This document shows positions 20,789 through 30,007 of a DNA stretch of 32,666 nt, piece by piece (the stretch's first letter is position 1; the number at the start of each line of letters is the position of its first letter). The stretch is from Hadesarchaea archaeon (GTDB taxonomy: Archaea > Hadarchaeota > Hadarchaeia > Hadarchaeales > Hadarchaeaceae): contig JAUWBP010000002.1 in assembly GCA_030601665.1 (NCBI GenBank), positions 1 through 32,666 of the forward strand, given 5' to 3'. The notes beneath the pieces were generated by a model. It saw only the letters and a program-made list of their open reading frames with translations, searched no databases and was not told where the DNA came from. Position numbers and translations under genes: made by a program.

Positions 20789-21787
20789 ATGGCTGTAAAA
20801 GCTGAACGAGTTGCACCTTGGAAGCAGGAAGTCGTCAGCGAGCTCATCGAGAAACTCAAACACTACCCGGTGGTCGGGGTGCTCGACGTCGCGGACCTCC
20901 CTGCCGCGCAGTTCCAGCAGATGCGCCGGAAGCTGAGGGAACAGGCAGATATCATCGTCTCCAAGAACACCTTGCTAAGGCTCTCGCTCGAGCAAGCAGC
21001 CGAGCGAAAGGACCCGAAGCTCGAGGAGTTAATCGACCACTTGAGCGGCCCAACTGCCCTGATCCTCGCCCACCTGAACCCTTTCAAACTCAACAGAATC
21101 CTCCGCGAGAGCAAGACCAACGCCCCCGCGAAGCCGGGTTCCCGTTCCCCTCACGATATCGTAATCCCTGCCGGGGAAACCGGCTTCGCCCCGGGGCCCA
21201 TGGTTGGGGACCTTCAGCGCGTCGGGGTCAAGGCCAGAATCCAAGGGGGGAAGGTCGTCATCCTTGAGGACTGCCCAATCCTGAAGGAGGGAGACGTAAT
21301 ATCTAAGGAAATCGCCAACGTCCTTGCGAAGTTTGGAATCATGCCGCTCGAGCTCGGGCTGAAGCTCCGAGCCGTTTATGAGGCCGGCATGGTGTTTTCT
21401 GGTGAAGTTCTAGAGATAGACGAAAAGATGGTCATCGGGCAGGTCCAAGAAGCCAGCGTGAGCGCCCTGAACCTCGCGGTGAACGTGAATTACCCGACCT
21501 CCGTGACTATCAGCCTGATGATCGTGAAGGCGAGCGCCGCCGCTCGGAACCTAGCGCTGAACGCCTATCTACCTGTCTCCCAAATCATGCCCGTGTTGCT
21601 GGCTCGCTCCAGCGCGGAAATGCTGGGCCTTGCAGCGGCCGTGGGTGCGAAGGATCCGCGCGCGTTGGACGAGGATTTAATGAAAATGTTGGGAGTGGAG
21701 CCACCTGCGAAGGCCAAGCCGGAAGAGAAACCTAAAGAGGAACCCACGCCAGAGACAAAGCCAGAAGAAAAGCCTAAAGAGGGGTAA
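20789..21787 (+). CDS. rpl10: ribosomal protein uL10 (P0)
   Basis: A 332-residue stalk base protein that binds 23S rRNA and L12 dimers. It has VGVLDVADLPAAQFQQMRRK, VSKNTLLRLSL, SGPTALI, GFAPGPMVGDLQ and long helical L12-binding segments (about 215-290). ATG 20789 is preferred over GTG 20783, since GAGGTG (20778-20783) is then correctly spaced. The protein ends in a Lys/Glu/Pro-rich tail (PEEKPKEEPTPETKPEEKPK) and lacks the GLGALFG-like factor-binding terminus that P0 and L12 usually share and that L12 here retains. Confidence 0.96.
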   Translation: MAVKAERVAPWKQEVVSELIEKLKHYPVVGVLDVADLPAAQFQQMRRKLREQADIIVSKNTLLRLSLEQAAERKDPKLEELIDHLSGPTALILAHLNPFKLNRILRESKTNAPAKPGSRSPHDIVIPAGETGFAPGPMVGDLQRVGVKARIQGGKVVILEDCPILKEGDVISKEIANVLAKFGIMPLELGLKLRAVYEAGMVFSGEVLEIDEKMVIGQVQEASVSALNLAVNVNYPTSVTISLMIVKASAAARNLALNAYLPVSQIMPVLLARSSAEMLGLAAAVGAKDPRALDEDLMKMLGVEPPAKAKPEEKPKEEPTPETKPEEKPKEG

Positions 21788-21838
21788 AAGTAAGGATAAA
21801 TGTCAAGATGTGCCATTCGAACGATGGAGGGATAACAG

Positions 21839-22135
21839 ATGGAATATGTCTACGCCTCGCTCGTGCTGCATGCGGCTGGAAAGAAAGTGGACGATGCAGG
21901 GCTAGCGAACATTCTAAAGGCAGCGGGAGCTCAGGTGGACGAATCCCGAATTAAGGCAATGGTTGCAGCACTTGAGGGAGTGAACATCGACGAGGCGATC
22001 AAGAGTGCTGCAGTCCCTGCGGTAGCTGCACCTGCGGCGGCTCCAGCGAAGGCCGAGAAAAAGAAGGAAGAGAAAGTCGAAGAGGAGAAGAAGGAAGAGG
22101 AAGCATTAGCCGGTCTTGGCGCGCTGTTCGGTTGA
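21839..22135 (+). CDS. rpl12: ribosomal protein L12 (archaeal P1)
   Basis: A 98-residue acidic stalk protein. It has an N-terminal dimerisation helix bundle (MEYVYASLVLHAAGKKVDD, about 1-58), an Ala/Pro hinge (PAVAAPAAAPAKAEKKK), a charged Lys/Glu stretch and the factor-binding end GLGALFG. It recruits translational GTPases. ATG 21839 has GGAGG (21826-21830) eight bases upstream. It closes the operon; a new promoter precedes alaS. Confidence 0.96.
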   Translation: MEYVYASLVLHAAGKKVDDAGLANILKAAGAQVDESRIKAMVAALEGVNIDEAIKSAAVPAVAAPAAAPAKAEKKKEEKVEEEKKEEEALAGLGALFG

Positions 22136-22195
22136 TACCAAGCCCCAGCTCTCGGTTATTTTCCTGAGCGAAAATCGTTTAGCTTTGACCAGCGA

Positions 22196-22205
22196 AATTT
22201 TTAAC
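22196..22205 (+). promoter_or_regulatory. TATA box of alaS
   Basis: AATTTTTAAC precedes the GTG start at 22240 by about 40 nt and predicts a start near 22225. GAGGCGAG (22229-22236) then serves as ribosome binding site. Confidence 0.4.
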
Positions 22206-22239
22206 CTCTGCCCCGATATCTGCTTGGCGAGGCGAGCGC

Positions 22240-24972
22240 GTGAAGGACATCTACAAGGCAGCTCTCTTCAAGCAAGAGGGCTTCGAGCGTAGGCAGTGCC
22301 AAAGCTGCGGGCGCACCTTCTGGACACTCGAGTCAGGACGAAAGACATGCGGCGATACCCCCTGCGACGAGTACACATTTATTAACAACCCCCCGATGAA
22401 GCGAAAATATTCGCTGGCGGGAATGGAACGAGCCTTCCTGAAGTTCTTCAGGCGCCAGGGCCACGAGGTCATCAAGCGCTACCCCGTGGTCGCGCGGTGG
22501 CGTGACGACATCTTCCTCACAATCGCCTCAATCGCGGACTTCCAGCCCTGGGTGACCAGCGGCTTGGTTCCGCCCCCCGCAAACCCATTGGTCGTAAGCC
22601 AGCCCAGCATCCGACTTAAGGACATCGATAACGTCGGGCGGTCGGGGCGGCACTTCACCCTCTTCTTCATGGGCGGCCACCACGCCTTCAACTCACTCCG
22701 ACAACGGGTCTACTGGAATGACGAAACCGTTGCCCTCTGCCATAAGTTCTTGACGAAGGAGCTAGGGATCCCTCCTGATGAAATTTCTTACATCCAAGAC
22801 TTCTGGGAGGGTGGAGGCAACGCGGGGGAGGACTTCGAGGTAAACGTACGCGGGCTGGAGCTCGCGACGCTCGTGTTCATGCAATACATGAGCGAAAACG
22901 GCAAGTACTCGCCGTTGCCTTTGAAAATCGTCGACACGGGCTATGGTCTGGAGCGACTCGCCTGGCTATCGCAGGGTACCGCCTCGAGCTATGATGCCAT
23001 TTTTGGTCCAATGGTCAAGCACCTGTGCAAGCTAGCTAGCGTTAGTGCACCACCTGCCGATGTACTCCGTGAGAACTCAAAACTCGCTGGGATAATGGAC
23101 ATCGAAACGGGACGAGACTTGCTCACGCTCCGCAACAAGGTCGCGGCCCGCACGGGTGTGAGCGTGGAGGAGCTCAACAAACTCCTAGCGCCTCTCGAAG
23201 CCATCTACGCCATCTCAGACCACCTCCGATGCCTTGCCTTCATGTTCGGGGACGGGATAACTCCGAGCAATGTCAAGGAAGGCTACCTCGCGCGCGTGGT
23301 GCTCCGGCGCACCCTACGCATGATGCGAGAGCTTAAAATTCACAACCCTCTCGCGGAGCTCATGGCGCTCGAGCTCAAGCACTTGGGTCCACAGTTCCGC
23401 GAGTTGAGAGAACGAGAGGGTTACATCATCGAGGTAATCGAGCTCGAGGAACGACGATACCGGGATGCAATCTCGCGGGGGAGCAAGCTAGTCGAGCGGC
23501 TAGCAGGTGGGCTTCGCGCCGAGGGCAAACCCCTACCCCGCGAAAAGCTCATCGAGCTCTACGACAGCCATGGGCTACCACCAGAAATCGTGAGGGAAGT
23601 CGCCGGTAAGGAAGGCGTCATGGTGGAGGTTCCAGAGGATTTCTACATCAAGGTTGCGAAGTTACATAGTCGGGCCCGACATGTGCCCGCGGCTGTGGCC
23701 CCCGTCCCGAAGGGGCAGCTCCGCCGCCTGCCCCCCACTAAAGCCCTTTACTACAAGGACCCGTACGCCTTGGAGTTCGGGGCGAAGGTGCTGCAATGCT
23801 TCGGCGGCTACGTCGTGCTCGACCAGACTACCTTTTACCCCGAGGGCGGAGGGCAACCAAGCGACGTGGGCTCGCTTGAAGGTAGTAGAGGCAGAGGGGA
23901 AGTTCTGGATGTAAAAAAAGCCGGCGATGTCATCCTGCACCACGTGAAGCCGAACCCCTTCAAGACTGGGCAGCACGTGCGTGGGAAAATCGACTGGGCG
24001 CGCCGTAGCTCGCTCATGCGCCACCACACGGGAACCCACATTCTGCTGGGGGCAGCCCGGCGCGTGCTGGGCGATCACGTCTGGCAGCATGGGGCACAGA
24101 AGGGAGTCGAGCGTACCCGCTTAGATCTCTCTCACTTCAAGCGCATCGAGCAAAAGGAGCTGCGGGAGATCGAGCGCTTGGCTAACGCGGTTGTTATGGC
24201 GGACCGACCCGTTGGTACGAGCTGGATGGACCGAAACGAAGCGGAACGAAAATATGGTTTCGACCTTTATCAAGGAGGCATCGTGCCCGGCAAAAAAGTT
24301 CGGGTGGTGGAAGTGGAGGGGTGGAACGCCCAAGCCTGCGCGGGGACCCACTGCACGCGCACGGGTGAAGTCGGGTTCATCAAGATTGCACGAACTGAGC
24401 GAATTCAAGACGGCGTCGAGCGAGTCGAGTTCGTGGTAGGGGATGCCGCGCTGAAGTTCGCGCAGGCGCAGGAGAGACAACTCGCCAAGGCGGCTGAGGT
24501 CCTGCGCACCACTCCTGAGCGGGTAGCAGCAGCGACCCAGGAGCTCTTCGACGAGTGGAAGACCGCGCAGAAGGAACTCGACCGGTTGCGCGGGCGGCTG
24601 GCTGAACTCCGACTCATCGAGCTCCGTTCAAAAGCGAGGCAGGTGGGGAAAGTTCGCGCGATATGCGAGGAGATCGAGGGTGCCAGCGCGGATGAGCTGA
24701 TCAAGATCGCGAGCGCCCTGACGAGAGAGGATAAGAGGCTAGTCGTCGTGCTGGGAACGCGCGATGCCACGGCCAAGCTGGTGGCGATGGCCGGAGAGGA
24801 AGCCGTGCGCGCGGGGGCTGACTGCGGCGGGATAGCTGCAGAGGCCGCGCAGGTGCTGGGTGGCGGGGGTGGTGGAAAGCCGGAGCTCGGCCAAGGGGGA
24901 GGCCCGAAAGCGGATTACCTGGTCGCCGCGCTCAGGAAAACACTTGAAACGTGCAAAAAGCAACAAGCGTAG
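22240..24972 (+). CDS. alaS: alanyl-tRNA synthetase, archaeal type
   Basis: A 910-residue class II synthetase. It begins with the archaeal N-terminal extension carrying a Cys motif (CQSCGRTFW and CGDTPCDEY, about 20-45), then the catalytic core (FLKFFRRQGHEVIKRYPVVARWRDD at about 67-91, FFMGGHHAFN, EDFWEGGGNAGEDFEV-like motif 2/3 text). The editing domain has the metal site HHTGTHILLGAA (HxxxH) and CAGTHC (CxxxH). It ends in a coiled-coil and the Gly-rich C-Ala domain (GGGGGKPELGQGGGPKADYL). It charges tRNA-Ala, and a tRNA-Ala gene is 6 kb upstream. GTG start; leuS follows after 8 nt. Confidence 0.97.
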   Translation: MKDIYKAALFKQEGFERRQCQSCGRTFWTLESGRKTCGDTPCDEYTFINNPPMKRKYSLAGMERAFLKFFRRQGHEVIKRYPVVARWRDDIFLTIASIADFQPWVTSGLVPPPANPLVVSQPSIRLKDIDNVGRSGRHFTLFFMGGHHAFNSLRQRVYWNDETVALCHKFLTKELGIPPDEISYIQDFWEGGGNAGEDFEVNVRGLELATLVFMQYMSENGKYSPLPLKIVDTGYGLERLAWLSQGTASSYDAIFGPMVKHLCKLASVSAPPADVLRENSKLAGIMDIETGRDLLTLRNKVAARTGVSVEELNKLLAPLEAIYAISDHLRCLAFMFGDGITPSNVKEGYLARVVLRRTLRMMRELKIHNPLAELMALELKHLGPQFRELREREGYIIEVIELEERRYRDAISRGSKLVERLAGGLRAEGKPLPREKLIELYDSHGLPPEIVREVAGKEGVMVEVPEDFYIKVAKLHSRARHVPAAVAPVPKGQLRRLPPTKALYYKDPYALEFGAKVLQCFGGYVVLDQTTFYPEGGGQPSDVGSLEGSRGRGEVLDVKKAGDVILHHVKPNPFKTGQHVRGKIDWARRSSLMRHHTGTHILLGAARRVLGDHVWQHGAQKGVERTRLDLSHFKRIEQKELREIERLANAVVMADRPVGTSWMDRNEAERKYGFDLYQGGIVPGKKVRVVEVEGWNAQACAGTHCTRTGEVGFIKIARTERIQDGVERVEFVVGDAALKFAQAQERQLAKAAEVLRTTPERVAAATQELFDEWKTAQKELDRLRGRLAELRLIELRSKARQVGKVRAICEEIEGASADELIKIASALTREDKRLVVVLGTRDATAKLVAMAGEEAVRAGADCGGIAAEAAQVLGGGGGGKPELGQGGGPKADYLVAALRKTLETCKKQQA

Positions 24973-24980
24973 GGACAGGC

Positions 24981-27872
24981 ATGGCAAAGTTTCAGGAGCT
25001 GGACGCCAAATGGCAGCAGGCATGGCGCGATGTCAAACTCTTTGAGGCGGAACCGGATAAGCGACCGAAGTTCTACCTGACCGTTGCCTACCCATACGTC
25101 TCGGGTCCCATGCACGTGGGGCATGGGCGTACCTACACTGTGCCCGATGTGATCGCGCGCTATAAGCGGATGCGGGGGTTCAACGTGCTCTTTCCCATGG
25201 CCTACCACTTCACGGGAACCCCAATCGTCGGGGCCGCCAAGCGGGTCGCCCGCCGGGAGCCGGAGTTCGTAAAAGTGCTAACCGAGCGCTACGGCGTCGC
25301 GGAATCTGAATTATCAGAGTTCGAGAACCCTCACCACTTCGCCGCCCACTTCGCCCGCGAGAGCGACCTGAGCTACCGAAAGGGGATGGAATGGCTGGGG
25401 TACTCGATCGACTGGCGCCGGGAGTTCACCACAGTCGATCCCCACTATCAGAAATTCATCACCTGGCAGTACCGCAAGCTGTACGATGCTGGGCTGATCG
25501 TCAAGGGCAAGCACCCGGTGAAGTGGTGCCCTAGATGCGGGAACCCGGTGACCGACCACGACCTGCTTGAGGGTGAGGGCGTCGGGATAGTCGAGTTCAC
25601 CCTGCTGAAGTATCGAGCCGGCGAGTACATACTTCCCGCCGCCACGCTTCGACCCGAGACCGTCTTCGGCGTCACCAACCTCTGGCTGAACCCCGACGTG
25701 AAATACGTCAGTGCTCAAGTCGGCAGCGAGCGATGGATCGTCAGCGAGCAGGCGGTCGAGAAGTTGCGCCAGCAGGGATACAGCGTCGAGGAGGTTTCTC
25801 CGATCCGCATAGACTTCAGTTGGGAGGTCGAGGTTCCACTCACCCACAAGCACGTTTCCATCCTGCCCGCGAAGTTCGTCGACCCAGAGAGCGCCACGGG
25901 GGTGGTAGGATCGGTCCCCTCGCACGCCCCCTATGACCATGTGGCCCTGCTGGAGCTCCAGATGCACCCGGAAGCGCTCAAGCCCTACGGCATAAGCCCC
26001 CAGGCGGTCGCGGAGCTCAAGCCCATCTCGCTCATCGAGGCCGAGGGATTCGGCGAGTCTCCCGCGATAGATGTCGTCAACCGGATGGGGATCAAGAATC
26101 AGACCGACCCCAAGTTAGAGGAGGCCACCGCCGAGGTCTATCGTAATGAGTTCGCCAAAGGTCGAATGCGTGAATGGGTATCGAAGTATGGAGGCATGCC
26201 CGTCTCGCGGGCCAAGCTTGCCGTTCGCGATGATATGCTCGCCGACAACGAGGCCGCAACGATATATGAGTTCTCGGCGAAGCCCGTCGTCTGCAGGTGC
26301 AACACACCTGTGACGGTGAAAATAGTCGAGGACCAGTGGTTCCTGAACTACGCCGACGAGGGCTGGAAGGAAAAGGCGCGGGGCTGCCTGGCGCGGATGG
26401 ACTTGGTGCCCCCCGAAACGCGAGGGCAGTTCGCGCACACAATCAACTGGCTCCACGAGTGGCCGTGCACTCGCAACATTGGGATGGGGACACCCGCACC
26501 CTGGGACCCGAAGTGGATGATCGAATCACTCAGCGATTCCACTATCTACATGGCCTACTACACCATCGTCCACATCCTGAAGACCATCGACCCCGCAAAA
26601 CTCACCGACGAGGTCTTTGACTACGTATTCCACGGCAAGGGCGACGCGGCCTTGATCTCATCCACCACGGACATCCCCCAAGAAACCCTCGAGCAGATGC
26701 GCCGCGAATTCGAGTACTGGTACCCGCTCGACTACCGAATGTCAGCGAACGAGCTGATTCCAAACCACCTCACCTTCCACATTTTTCATCACGCGCTGAT
26801 CTTTCCCGACCGCTGCCCCCGCGGCATCGTCTCATTCGGCATTGCGGTGCTCGAGGGGGAGAAGATGTCCTCGTCGAAGGGGAACATCATCGCGATCAAC
26901 GAGGCGGTTCGCAAGTACGGTGCGGATACGGTGCGGCTATATTTGATGTCGACCGTGGAGCCCTGGCAAGATCTAGATTGGCGAACCAACGAGGTCGAGG
27001 CGATGCAGAGGAACCTCGAGCGATTCTACTCGCTAGCGGAGAGTATCATCGTCCCACCAGCTGCAAAGCGCCCGAGCTTCGCCCAACCCGAGCGATGGAT
27101 GCTCAGCCGACTTCAGGAACACATCCGGGTGGCGACCGAGGCGCTCGACGCATTTGAGACGCGCAAGGCCGCACAGCATGTTTTCTTCCAGCTCATGCAT
27201 GATCTGCGGTGGTATACCAAGCGTGCACGGCAGCCCAAGGCGCGCACCCACATGCTGAAGCGAGTCCTCGAGGTGTGGCTTCGCCTGCTCGCCCCATTCA
27301 CGCCACACATCTGTGAGAACCTCTGGGAGCGCATGGGAGGAAGCGGCTTCATCTCAGCAGCCCCATGGCCAAAAGTGGAGGAAGGATTGGTCGACAAGGG
27401 TGCCGAGTTGATCGAAAGCTACCTCAGGCGCGTGCTTGAGGATGTGGGGAAAATCCTTCGCGTGACAAAGGTGAAAAAACCGAAGCGGGTTTGCCTGTAC
27501 GTGGCGCAGGATTGGAAATGGCAGACCTATCGCATTGCCATGAAGCGTGTAGGAGAGGGAAAGGTCGACTTAGGTGCGCTGCTTCGGGAAATCGGGGAGA
27601 CACTCGGGCTCAGGTTACACAAATCCGACCTGTCGAAGTTCCTCCAGCAGACGGTGAAGGAGCTTCGCGGGATGCCCTCGGAGGAGCTTGAGATCTTGGA
27701 AACCATCGAGACGGATGAATTACAGATCCTGCTTGAGGCCGCCGACTTCATCCGAGAGCAGCTGAACGTGAAAGAGGTGCGTGTGTTTAAAGCCGATGAC
27801 GCCGCGAGATACGACCCGCAGGACCGTGCTAGGCTCGCGGTTCCGATGAGGCCAGCGATCTTCATTGAATGA
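24981..27872 (+). CDS. leuS: leucyl-tRNA synthetase, archaeal/eukaryotic type
   Basis: A 963-residue class I synthetase. The HIGH motif is HVGHGR (PYVSGPMHVGHGRTYT, about 34-49) and KMSKS is GEKMSSSKGN. A zinc-knuckle CPRCGNPVTDHD and the CP1 editing domain lie between them, the latter with TLRPETVFGVTNLW, a match to the conserved threonine-rich editing site. ATG 24981 is used; the upstream in-frame GTG 24951 lies inside alaS. The stop overlaps the next ATG by four bases (ATGA). Confidence 0.97.
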   Translation: MAKFQELDAKWQQAWRDVKLFEAEPDKRPKFYLTVAYPYVSGPMHVGHGRTYTVPDVIARYKRMRGFNVLFPMAYHFTGTPIVGAAKRVARREPEFVKVLTERYGVAESELSEFENPHHFAAHFARESDLSYRKGMEWLGYSIDWRREFTTVDPHYQKFITWQYRKLYDAGLIVKGKHPVKWCPRCGNPVTDHDLLEGEGVGIVEFTLLKYRAGEYILPAATLRPETVFGVTNLWLNPDVKYVSAQVGSERWIVSEQAVEKLRQQGYSVEEVSPIRIDFSWEVEVPLTHKHVSILPAKFVDPESATGVVGSVPSHAPYDHVALLELQMHPEALKPYGISPQAVAELKPISLIEAEGFGESPAIDVVNRMGIKNQTDPKLEEATAEVYRNEFAKGRMREWVSKYGGMPVSRAKLAVRDDMLADNEAATIYEFSAKPVVCRCNTPVTVKIVEDQWFLNYADEGWKEKARGCLARMDLVPPETRGQFAHTINWLHEWPCTRNIGMGTPAPWDPKWMIESLSDSTIYMAYYTIVHILKTIDPAKLTDEVFDYVFHGKGDAALISSTTDIPQETLEQMRREFEYWYPLDYRMSANELIPNHLTFHIFHHALIFPDRCPRGIVSFGIAVLEGEKMSSSKGNIIAINEAVRKYGADTVRLYLMSTVEPWQDLDWRTNEVEAMQRNLERFYSLAESIIVPPAAKRPSFAQPERWMLSRLQEHIRVATEALDAFETRKAAQHVFFQLMHDLRWYTKRARQPKARTHMLKRVLEVWLRLLAPFTPHICENLWERMGGSGFISAAPWPKVEEGLVDKGAELIESYLRRVLEDVGKILRVTKVKKPKRVCLYVAQDWKWQTYRIAMKRVGEGKVDLGALLREIGETLGLRLHKSDLSKFLQQTVKELRGMPSEELEILETIETDELQILLEAADFIREQLNVKEVRVFKADDAARYDPQDRARLAVPMRPAIFIE

Positions 27873-28528
27873 GTGATCTCATGGCCAATGTTTCAGATGC
27901 CGTGCGGGATCTTCGCTACCTACTCAATCGAGGTTACCCCCGCGACTCAGCCGTGAACTTCGTCGCGAACCACTACCGACTCCCGCTTAACCAACGCCAC
28001 CTGCTGGCACGCTGCGTGTTTTCGAGGCGGGAGGTGGCTAAACATCGCCGAAAATCTGTCAGAGCAAGTGCCGTTCGAGGCAAGCACCTAGGTGTTGATG
28101 GCTACAACGTCTTGATAACCCTCGAAAGCATCCTCATCCGCAAACAAGTCGTGCGATGCGACGATGGCTACGTCCGAGACCTACGTGCGATTTTCGGCAA
28201 GTATCGCGTATCCCCCGCGACCTCCCGAGCGCTTACCGCACTTTTGCGAATCATCGCCAGGGCAAAGCCGAGTTACGTCGAGCTCTTATTCGACAAGCAA
28301 GTGAGCATGAGCGGTGAGCTCGCGGGCATGGTGAGGCAGCGACTCGAGCAAATGAAGCTGAAGGGCGATGCTCAAGCGACTGGTGGGGTTGATTTGAAGC
28401 TCAGCTCATTTGACGTGGCCGCAAGCAGTGACCGCGCGATAATTGGGCGGGCAAAGGAAATTTGGGACATCCCGGCCGAGTTCCTGAAAGGGAGGACAGC
28501 AAAGATTGTCAATTTGACGGTACTTTAA
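27869..28528 (+). CDS. DUF434 family protein
   Basis: A 219-residue archaeal protein of unknown function. The N-terminal helical part (DAVRDLRYLLNRGYPRDSAV, VANHYRLPLNQRHLLARCVFS; about 10-55) matches the DUF434 pattern. The next domain opens with HLGVDGYNVLITLESILI (72-90), which looks like the first strand and Asp-Asn site of NYN/PIN-like nucleases, and has LLFDKQVSMSG and SSFDVAASSDRAII, which add possible acidic residues. A nuclease role is therefore possible but unproven. ATG 27869 overlaps the leuS stop, so it is translationally coupled. Confidence 0.75.
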   Translation: MSDLMANVSDAVRDLRYLLNRGYPRDSAVNFVANHYRLPLNQRHLLARCVFSRREVAKHRRKSVRASAVRGKHLGVDGYNVLITLESILIRKQVVRCDDGYVRDLRAIFGKYRVSPATSRALTALLRIIARAKPSYVELLFDKQVSMSGELAGMVRQRLEQMKLKGDAQATGGVDLKLSSFDVAASSDRAIIGRAKEIWDIPAEFLKGRTAKIVNLTVL

Positions 28529-28598
28529 GCTTATTAACCACAAAAACGAATAATATTTAACCTAAAAGATGAACAAATGCTAGGAGGTGGGGTGTAAA

Positions 28599-28796
28599 AT
28601 GGCTAGGGCTAAAAGGAGAAGGGCGCTAACTACCGACGAACCCGGATACATATGTCTTAGATGCAGGAAAACAATGGAAACAACAGATTTTCCATCAACG
28701 AATGTCGTAGTACAGACCCCAGGGTTTGCATCGTTTAAACATGCCAACGCTTATGTGTGCCCAAAATGTGGCTTGGTTGAACTTTACGTCGAATAG
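28599..28796 (+). CDS. small zinc-ribbon protein
   Basis: A 65-residue basic protein (MARAKRRRALTTDEPGY) with Cys pairs CLRC and CPKC about 35 residues apart, forming one zinc ribbon. It resembles small ribosome- or transcription-associated zinc proteins; I cannot assign it further. ATG 28599 is preceded by a strong AGGAGGTG (28582-28589) and by its own TATA-like ATATTTAA (28553-28560). The gene and its flanks are AT-richer than the synthetase genes before it. It converges on the glycosylase gene with a 119-bp gap in which I see only AT-rich spacer. Confidence 0.78.
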   Translation: MARAKRRRALTTDEPGYICLRCRKTMETTDFPSTNVVVQTPGFASFKHANAYVCPKCGLVELYVE

Positions 28797-28915
28797 GGAA
28801 AATTAACTTCCGTTTGACGTTTTATGCATCTGGGCGGGGAAATATTCGGTTTATCTTAATTTCCAAACCATGGTAGTTTCGCAAAACCTGATTTGACCAC
28901 GCTTTAATGAGATAG

Positions 28916-29452
28916 CTATGCCAACGATTTCAGGACCGATCCAAGTTTCCTGAAATCCGCCTGCAGCCTTTGCTTCGTTTCGGCACCATAGAGGGCTGCG
29001 GCTGGATGGTAGGTGAGGAATAGCTTGAAACTCGCGCTGGCGTAGGTGCGGTCCAGCAACCTGCCGTGTTCCTTTCCTATCACCACGTATCGACCGAGCA
29101 ATGTGCGCCCAGCTATTCGGCCGAGGGCGACGACGAGCTTTGGCTTTATCATTGCGACCTGCTTTTGGAGGTAGTTTGTCGTGCAAGTTTCGATTTCATC
29201 GTCAGCCGGGTCGCGGTTTTGGGGCGGGCGACACTTGACAACATTGGTGATGTAAACTTCCTCGCGCCGAAGCCCTGCAATTTGAAGGAGCTCGTTCAAA
29301 AATTTTCCTGACGAGCCGACGAATGGCTTCCCCTGAATGTCCTCGTTGTATCCGGGGCCCTCGCCCACGAACATGACTTGAGCATCGAGAGGGCCATCAC
29401 CTAGGACGGCATTCTTGCGTGAGCGATGGAGCCTGCAAAGCGTGCACACCAT
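28916..29452 (-). CDS. uracil-DNA glycosylase, family 4 (Fe-S)
   Basis: A 178-residue base-excision-repair enzyme removing uracil from DNA, with a [4Fe-4S] cluster held by C3, C6 (CTLC) and two later Cys (KCRPP and the C in EIETCTTN). Motif 1 is GEGPGYNED (31-39), followed by GKPFVGSSGKFL, NVVKCRPPQNRDP and motif 2 TYHPAAAL. The ATG at 29452 begins only two residues before the first Cys. Upstream codons up to 29473 read TEELAKRV, exactly the N-terminal text expected for this family, but no ATG, GTG or TTG is available there; an ATT lies at 29482. The true start may be unusual. It is the last gene of the 30418-28916 operon. Confidence 0.9.
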   Translation of the reverse strand: MVCTLCRLHRSRKNAVLGDGPLDAQVMFVGEGPGYNEDIQGKPFVGSSGKFLNELLQIAGLRREEVYITNVVKCRPPQNRDPADDEIETCTTNYLQKQVAMIKPKLVVALGRIAGRTLLGRYVVIGKEHGRLLDRTYASASFKLFLTYHPAAALYGAETKQRLQADFRKLGSVLKSLA

Positions 29453-29489
29453 TACCCTTTTCGCGAGCTCCTCCGTGGGAATCCCTCTA

Positions 29490-30005
29490 TTAGGAGCGCT
29501 CCAGCTGGGGCTCGAGCCTCTCGTAGACGCGCTTGAGTAACAATAGGTCTTCCTTGCAGTGGTCGACTATCAGCTTCCGCGCCTCGTGGTCGCCCCGCGC
29601 GACCAGCTTGAAAAGGGCCGATACGTCAGCCCCGTGAAACTCGAGTATCCTCCGAAATCCGAAAAATCGCGCAACTGATTCAAGCCTGTAGCTGGAGAGA
29701 AGCAAGTGCCCGCGGGACCACTCGCAGAGGTCGAGCATCGGGATTTCGATCAACTTGCTGAGATCAACTTGGTGGAAGGCCGCGCGCGCAAGCAGGAAGG
29801 GAATGTCGAAACCTGGGCCGAACCAAGTCACGAGTTTGTTGCAGCCCTCCAGCTCATCGCGGAGCCATTCGAGCACCTTTCGCTCCTCCTCAGGAGTATC
29901 CGCAAACTTAACTTCTGGTTCCTCCCCTTTCAGCAGGCCGACCGCCACGACCATACCCCGATCGGCTTTTACGGCGCTGGTCTCGATGTCCAAAAACATT
30001 ATCAT
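29490..30005 (-). CDS. predicted DEDD 3'-5' exonuclease (RNase H-like, YprB-type)
   Basis: A 171-residue RNase H-fold protein. ExoI is FLDIETS (D6, E8); ExoII includes GFDIPFL (D67), and ExoIII is DHCKEDLLLL (H149, D153), making a four-acid metal site. It should degrade DNA or RNA from the 3' end; a repair role with the neighbouring glycosylase is plausible. The longer frame to 30083 reads back into yjbQ, so ATG 30005 (MIMFLDIETS) is chosen, with GGAG five bases upstream in the last codons of yjbQ. The glycosylase gene follows. Confidence 0.82.
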   Translation of the reverse strand: MIMFLDIETSAVKADRGMVVAVGLLKGEEPEVKFADTPEEERKVLEWLRDELEGCNKLVTWFGPGFDIPFLLARAAFHQVDLSKLIEIPMLDLCEWSRGHLLLSSYRLESVARFFGFRRILEFHGADVSALFKLVARGDHEARKLIVDHCKEDLLLLKRVYERLEPQLERS

Positions 30006-30007
30006 TA

